DNA from: a bacterium BMS3Bbin10
Lineage (GTDB): Bacteria; Pseudomonadota; Alphaproteobacteria; Rhizobiales; Methyloligellaceae
NCBI GenBank assembly: GCA_002897995.1
Contig: BDTT01000056.1
Span: 1-63,261, forward strand
DNA length: 63,261 nucleotides
Direction of reading: 5' to 3'
In this document: one piece after another, positions 60,060 to 63,261 of the stretch
How positions within the stretch are numbered: the first letter of the stretch is position 1
Layout: the number at the start of each line of letters is the position of its first letter
Notes under the pieces: generated by a model
Seen by the model: the letters and a program-made list of their open reading frames with translations, nothing else
Told to the model about the DNA's origin: nothing
The model's database searches: none
Translations under genes and position numbers: made by a program

Positions 60060-62102
60060 CTAGATATCCAGACCCTCGGCGAATTCCGCGTTCTCCTGGA
60101 TGAATTTGAAGCGCGCCTCCGCCTTGTTGCCCATGAGCTGCTGCACCGCCTTTGTCGTGCCGGCGCGGGCTTCTTCCGTGATCTCGACGCGCAGCAGCGA
60201 ACGGCTCTCCGGAGCCATCGCTGTTTCTTTCAGCTGTTTGGGAAGCATTTCCCCCAACCCTTTGAAGCGGCTCACTTCCACCTTGCCGCGGCCTGAGAAC
60301 TCTTGCGCCATAAGCGCCTCTTTGTGCGCCTCGTCGCGGGCATAAAATGTCTTGGCGCCGCGCGCCAGTTTGTAGAGCGGCGGAACGCCGAGATACAGAT
60401 GGCCGTTTTCAATGAGCTCCGGCATCTCGCGGTAAAAGAAGGTGATGAGCAGCGAGGCGATATGGGCGCCGTCCACATCCGCGTCGGTCATGACGATAAC
60501 TTTTTCGTAGCGCAACTCATCGTCCCGGTAAGCCGTTCCCGTGCCGCATCCCAGCGCCAGGATCAAATCGTTCAGCAGCTGGTTGTCGGCCTTTTTCGCT
60601 AAAGTGGCGTTGGCGACATTGAGAATCTTGCCGCGCAGGGGCAACACGGCCTGGGTTTTGCGGTTGCGCGCCTGTTTGGCCGACCCGCCGGCGCTGTCGC
60701 CCTCGACGATGAAGATTTCGGAGCCTTGGGCCGCGTTTTGCGAACAATCGGCGAGCTTGCCCGGAAGCCGCAGCTTGCGCGTGGCGGTTTTGCGGTTGAT
60801 CTCGCGCTCGCGTTTGCGGCGGGCCCGCTCTTCGGCGCGCTCAATGACCCAGTCCAGCAGCTTGTTGGCCTGGTTGGGGCTGGCGGTGAGCCAATGCTCG
60901 AAGGCGTCGCGCACTGCCGTTTCGACAATGCGCGCCGCGTCGCCCGTCGCCAGCTTCTCCTTGGTCTGGCCCTGAAACTCCGGTTCGCGGATGAAAACCG
61001 ACAGCATGGCCGCCGACGTGCCGAGTATATCGTCGGCATTGATCTGCGCCGCTTTCTTGTTTCCCGAAAGTTCGCCATAGCTGCGCAGGCCCTTGGTCAG
61101 TGCGGCGCGCAGGCCGGCCTCATGGGTGCCGCCCTCGGCCGTCGGCACCGTGTTGCAGTAAGAGTTCAAAAACCCGTCCGCGCCGCCAATCCAGCTGACC
61201 GCCCATTCGACGGCGCCATGGCCGTCTTTCTTTTCGCTTCTGCCGGCGAACGCGTCGGTTGTGACCGTCGCCAGTCCCGCAATCCGGGTGGCCAGGAAAT
61301 CCCTCAGCCCGCCGGGGAAGTGGAACACGGCCTCGGCGGGGGGTTCATCCTTGCCGGTGACGAGGGCCGGGTCGCAGGACCAGCGAATTTCAACGCCGCC
61401 GAACAGATAGGCCTTCGAGCGCGCCATGCGGAACAGGATCGAGGGCCGGAACGCGGCCCGTTTGCCGAAAATCTCCGGATCGGGAAAGAAGCGCACCTTG
61501 GTCCCGCGCCGGTTTTTGATTTCGCCCAACTCTTCCAATGGGCCACCGGCAATCCCGCGCGTAAAAGTCTGCCGGTAGAGCCGGCGCCCGCGCGCGACTT
61601 CAACCTCCAGAGTTTCCGACAGCGCATTCACGACCGAAACGCCGACGCCGTGCAGGCCGCCGGAGGTGTCATAGACTTTCGAGTTGAATTTGCCCCCCGC
61701 ATGAAGCGTCGTCATGATGACTTCGAGCGCCGATTTGCTCTTGAATTTCGGGTGCGGATCAACCGGGATGCCCCGGCCATTGTCGGTGACGGTGAGCCAG
61801 CCATCCTTGTCCAGATGCACGTCAATCCAGTCGGCGTGCCCCGCGACCGCCTCGTCCATGGAATTGTCGATGACTTCCGCGAACAGATGATGCAGGGCTT
61901 TCTCGTCGGTTCCGCCGATATACATGGCCGGGCGCCGGCGCACGGGCTCCAGCCCCTCCAGCACCTCGATGTCGGCGGCGGTATATCCCGCTTCCGCGCG
62001 CGAAGGTTTCGCCTTGCCCTTGGCGCGCGCCTTTTTCGGCACGATGGGCCGCGCCTCGAGGTCCGCTTCCAGCTTTGCAAAAAGATCGCGCGATGCAGCC
62101 AT
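60060..62102 (-). CDS. parE: DNA topoisomerase IV subunit B
   Basis: A 680-aa type IIA topoisomerase ATPase subunit that decatenates replicated chromosomes. The GHKL ATPase has EVIDNSMDEA and DNGRGIPVDPH and a GLHGVGVSVVNALS motif. The Toprim part has EGDSAGGSAKQARNRKTQ and DADVDGAHIASLL. The absence of the 170-residue insertion of proteobacterial GyrB, and the KAKPSRAEAGYTAADIEVLEG start region, point to ParE rather than GyrB. ATG 62102 is preferred. Confidence 0.95.
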   Translation of the reverse strand: MAASRDLFAKLEADLEARPIVPKKARAKGKAKPSRAEAGYTAADIEVLEGLEPVRRRPAMYIGGTDEKALHHLFAEVIDNSMDEAVAGHADWIDVHLDKDGWLTVTDNGRGIPVDPHPKFKSKSALEVIMTTLHAGGKFNSKVYDTSGGLHGVGVSVVNALSETLEVEVARGRRLYRQTFTRGIAGGPLEELGEIKNRRGTKVRFFPDPEIFGKRAAFRPSILFRMARSKAYLFGGVEIRWSCDPALVTGKDEPPAEAVFHFPGGLRDFLATRIAGLATVTTDAFAGRSEKKDGHGAVEWAVSWIGGADGFLNSYCNTVPTAEGGTHEAGLRAALTKGLRSYGELSGNKKAAQINADDILGTSAAMLSVFIREPEFQGQTKEKLATGDAARIVETAVRDAFEHWLTASPNQANKLLDWVIERAEERARRKREREINRKTATRKLRLPGKLADCSQNAAQGSEIFIVEGDSAGGSAKQARNRKTQAVLPLRGKILNVANATLAKKADNQLLNDLILALGCGTGTAYRDDELRYEKVIVMTDADVDGAHIASLLITFFYREMPELIENGHLYLGVPPLYKLARGAKTFYARDEAHKEALMAQEFSGRGKVEVSRFKGLGEMLPKQLKETAMAPESRSLLRVEITEEARAGTTKAVQQLMGNKAEARFKFIQENAEFAEGLDI

Positions 62103-62216
62103 GTGGTATCGCCAACTCCGCTCCGGTTCTCCGCGAATCTTACCAGATTCGCTGACGATTCATGGGTCGCACGGGACTGTGTCTTTGGCAAGGGCAGGGA
62201 CGGATTTCACCCGGGT

Positions 62217-62636
62217 TCATGCCCGGCGCAGGCGCTTCACCAGGAAGGCGAGGGCGCATGCGAGCGCAATCGTGCCGAGTTGATAAAACGGGATCACCAG
62301 GAATGCCAGTCCGTCCTGTGCGTCCGGTTTGGGATTGATGATAAAGACGCTGACATAGGCATAGAGCCCCAGACCGGCGATGACCGTCAGCCCGACGCCC
62401 AGCACGGCCGAGGCGATGGCGTCGCTTTTCAGCCGTCCCGCGGCAATCCAGGCAACGGCGTAGGGCGCGCAGAGCCAGGCGGCGAAACCGAAGCTCAGCG
62501 CGATGAGCGAGGGGGAAGAAAAATCACCCGCATACCCCATGATGGCGAGCGACGCTGCGGCGGCGAGGGAGGCAAGGCTCTTGATGGCGCGAGTGAGCAT
62601 GAAGGAACTATTGCCGGGTTTGGCCGGGTTTGTCAT
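62217..62636 (-). CDS. Hypothetical four-helix membrane protein
   Basis: A 139-aa protein with four hydrophobic segments (about residues 18-35, 42-62, 73-95 and 108-130) and a C-terminal KRLRRA. I do not recognise its family. The ATG at 62636 is preferred over an upstream start (62672) whose extra residues run into non-coding sequence. It is upstream of parE on the same strand with a 115-nt gap. Confidence 0.55.
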   Translation of the reverse strand: MTNPAKPGNSSFMLTRAIKSLASLAAAASLAIMGYAGDFSSPSLIALSFGFAAWLCAPYAVAWIAAGRLKSDAIASAVLGVGLTVIAGLGLYAYVSVFIINPKPDAQDGLAFLVIPFYQLGTIALACALAFLVKRLRRA

Positions 62637-62678
62637 CCGATTCACTTCGCCGTCTTCATTCCCGCACGCCATCTTTTG

Positions 62679-62764
62679 TCACCCCGGCGAAAGCCGGAAT
62701 CCAGTTGGGGTTCTCCAATCTCCAAGAGAGTCAGAAACTGGATTCCGGTTTTCACCGGAATGAC
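62679..62764. repeat. REP-like CCGGCGAAAGCCGG element pair
   Basis: GTCACCCCGGCGAAAGCCGG-AATCCAG at 62679-62705 faces CTGGATTCCGGTTTTCACCGG-AATGAC at 62738-62764. Same element type as 52155-52239; each half contains a hairpin (CCGGC-GAAA-GCCGG). Located upstream of the small membrane protein gene. Confidence 0.88.
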
Positions 62765-63261
62765 GAAAATATTCATCTGACAAAGAGCCAAGCATGAGCG
62801 CCACGCGGGGCTATACCTCCGTGGATTTGAAACCCTCAAGGGCCGCAGGGCGCTGAAACGCGACCGCTTCCGTAATTTTAAGGCCGCTTCTCAGCGCCCC
62901 GCGCGGCGTCTTTTCGAAATCCGCCCGGCGTCTTGAAGGTTTTTAGTTGTCCTACCGCCTGTCGGCTACTTGAGGACGTAAACGCGCTCAAGTAGCGCGA
63001 AGCGCGGTAGCGCAAACAAAAAACCCTAGCACTCCGGCGCGGGGGCCGTATTACCCCCGGGTCCGGGACGGCACGCCCGGGAAGGCCTGGGAACGTTACC
63101 CCCTTCCTTCGCAGGAACCGCACCCCTTCCACGAGAACAGACGCTCTGCAGCTCGTCCCTTTAGCGGGAAGGAATGGCGCGGAGTTTAGGGGCGCGGGCG
63201 AGGGCGGGGATTAGTTTTCCCCCCTCCACTTGCGGGGAGGGGGCAGCCCCCATCTCGTCAT
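62765..63261. other. Terminal non-coding block rich in inverted repeats
   Basis: No gene is supported. CTACCGC (62952-62958) pairs with GCGGTAG (63004-63010), enclosing GCTACTTGAG (62965-62974) / CTCAAGTAGC (62987-62996), a nested hairpin. CGGGGGCCGTATTACCCCCG (63037-63056) is another hairpin, and GC-rich palindromes with CCCGGG and AAGGAAGGGG/CCCCTTCC pairs follow to about 63175. From 63221 an element like those at 4582 and 4701 begins. An ATG-initiated frame on the minus strand (63132 to 62878) is Arg/Pro-rich and not protein-like. Confidence 0.5.

Noticed and set aside
60060-62102. DNA gyrase subunit B
   Set aside because: GyrB and ParE share motifs, but the 680-aa length without the GyrB-type insertion and the N-terminal pattern favour ParE.
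63037-63060. 16S rRNA-like fragment (GGTAATACGG on the minus strand)
   Set aside because: A 10-nt resemblance to the 530-loop occurs by chance within a palindrome. No other rRNA sequence flanks it.
62878-63132. Minus-strand open frame of 84 codons at the right edge
   Set aside because: The predicted protein is Arg/Pro/Gly-rich with no family pattern, and it lies over the block of inverted repeats. The frame is open because of GC content.

Overview
The window is an alphaproteobacterial chromosome segment, most likely from the order Hyphomicrobiales (Rhizobiales) or a close relative such as Parvibaculales. The evidence is lineage-restricted genes and synteny: RcdA (DUF1465), TrcR (DUF1013), DUF1192, DUF4164 beside ZapA, a TIGR02302/DUF4175 protein, a bactofilin, an Rrf2-led suf operon, and 6S RNA between zapA and the 5-formyl-THF cyclo-ligase gene. 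Intergenic mosaic repeats of rhizobial type support this. GC content is high, except in an IS630 remnant with its neighbour at the left edge and in an AbiV-like gene at about 4.9 kb. No tRNA, rRNA or CRISPR was seen.

Layout. 1-0.8 kb: IS630-type transposase remnant and an orphan membrane-anchored protein. 0.8-3.3 kb (minus): DUF4164, zapA, 6S RNA, 5-formyl-THF cyclo-ligase and a YmdB-type phosphoesterase. 3.5-13 kb: gap, an AbiV-like defence gene, a DUF805 gene, class I aldolase, a ThiE-like protein, a Sel1-repeat protein, efp, an inositol-monophosphatase-family gene and a MotA/MotB-like pair. 13-24.5 kb: ABC exporter, rpmE, rcdA, a structured small-RNA candidate, a secreted DsrE protein, DUF1192, quinone oxidoreductase, trcR, a LysM protein and the large TIGR02302 protein.

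24.5-38.2 kb is the most interesting region: a cobalamin-dependent C1 methyl-transfer module. It encodes a CmuA-like fusion (UROD-type methyltransferase plus corrinoid domain), a complete phosphonate-type ABC importer, a small 'virulence factor' family protein, a MetV-like plus MetF-like pair, an MFS transporter, a methionine-synthase-activation-like protein, a methyl-THF:corrinoid methyltransferase and a RACo-type corrinoid reactivase. Read together, an imported methylated compound would be demethylated onto cob(I)alamin, the methyl passed to THF and then oxidised. The substrate cannot be read from the sequence. The methyltransferase domain appears to lack the canonical HxCG zinc motif, and the operon has a long structured 5' leader.

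38.5-48.5 kb: a TetR regulator divergent from a PmtA-like methyltransferase with a clear promoter/operator, bactofilin, Bcp-type peroxiredoxin, a 1223-aa AsmA-like protein, tyrS, anmK and a hydrolase. 48.7-56.6 kb: an Rrf2 regulator followed by an Fe-S assembly operon (IscS-like desulfurase, sufB, small membrane protein, sufC, sufD, sufS, sufT-like, sufA-like). 56.7-63.3 kb: diguanylate cyclase, DEAD-box helicase, isoprenylcysteine methyltransferase-like protein, parE, a small membrane protein and a terminal non-coding block rich in inverted repeats.
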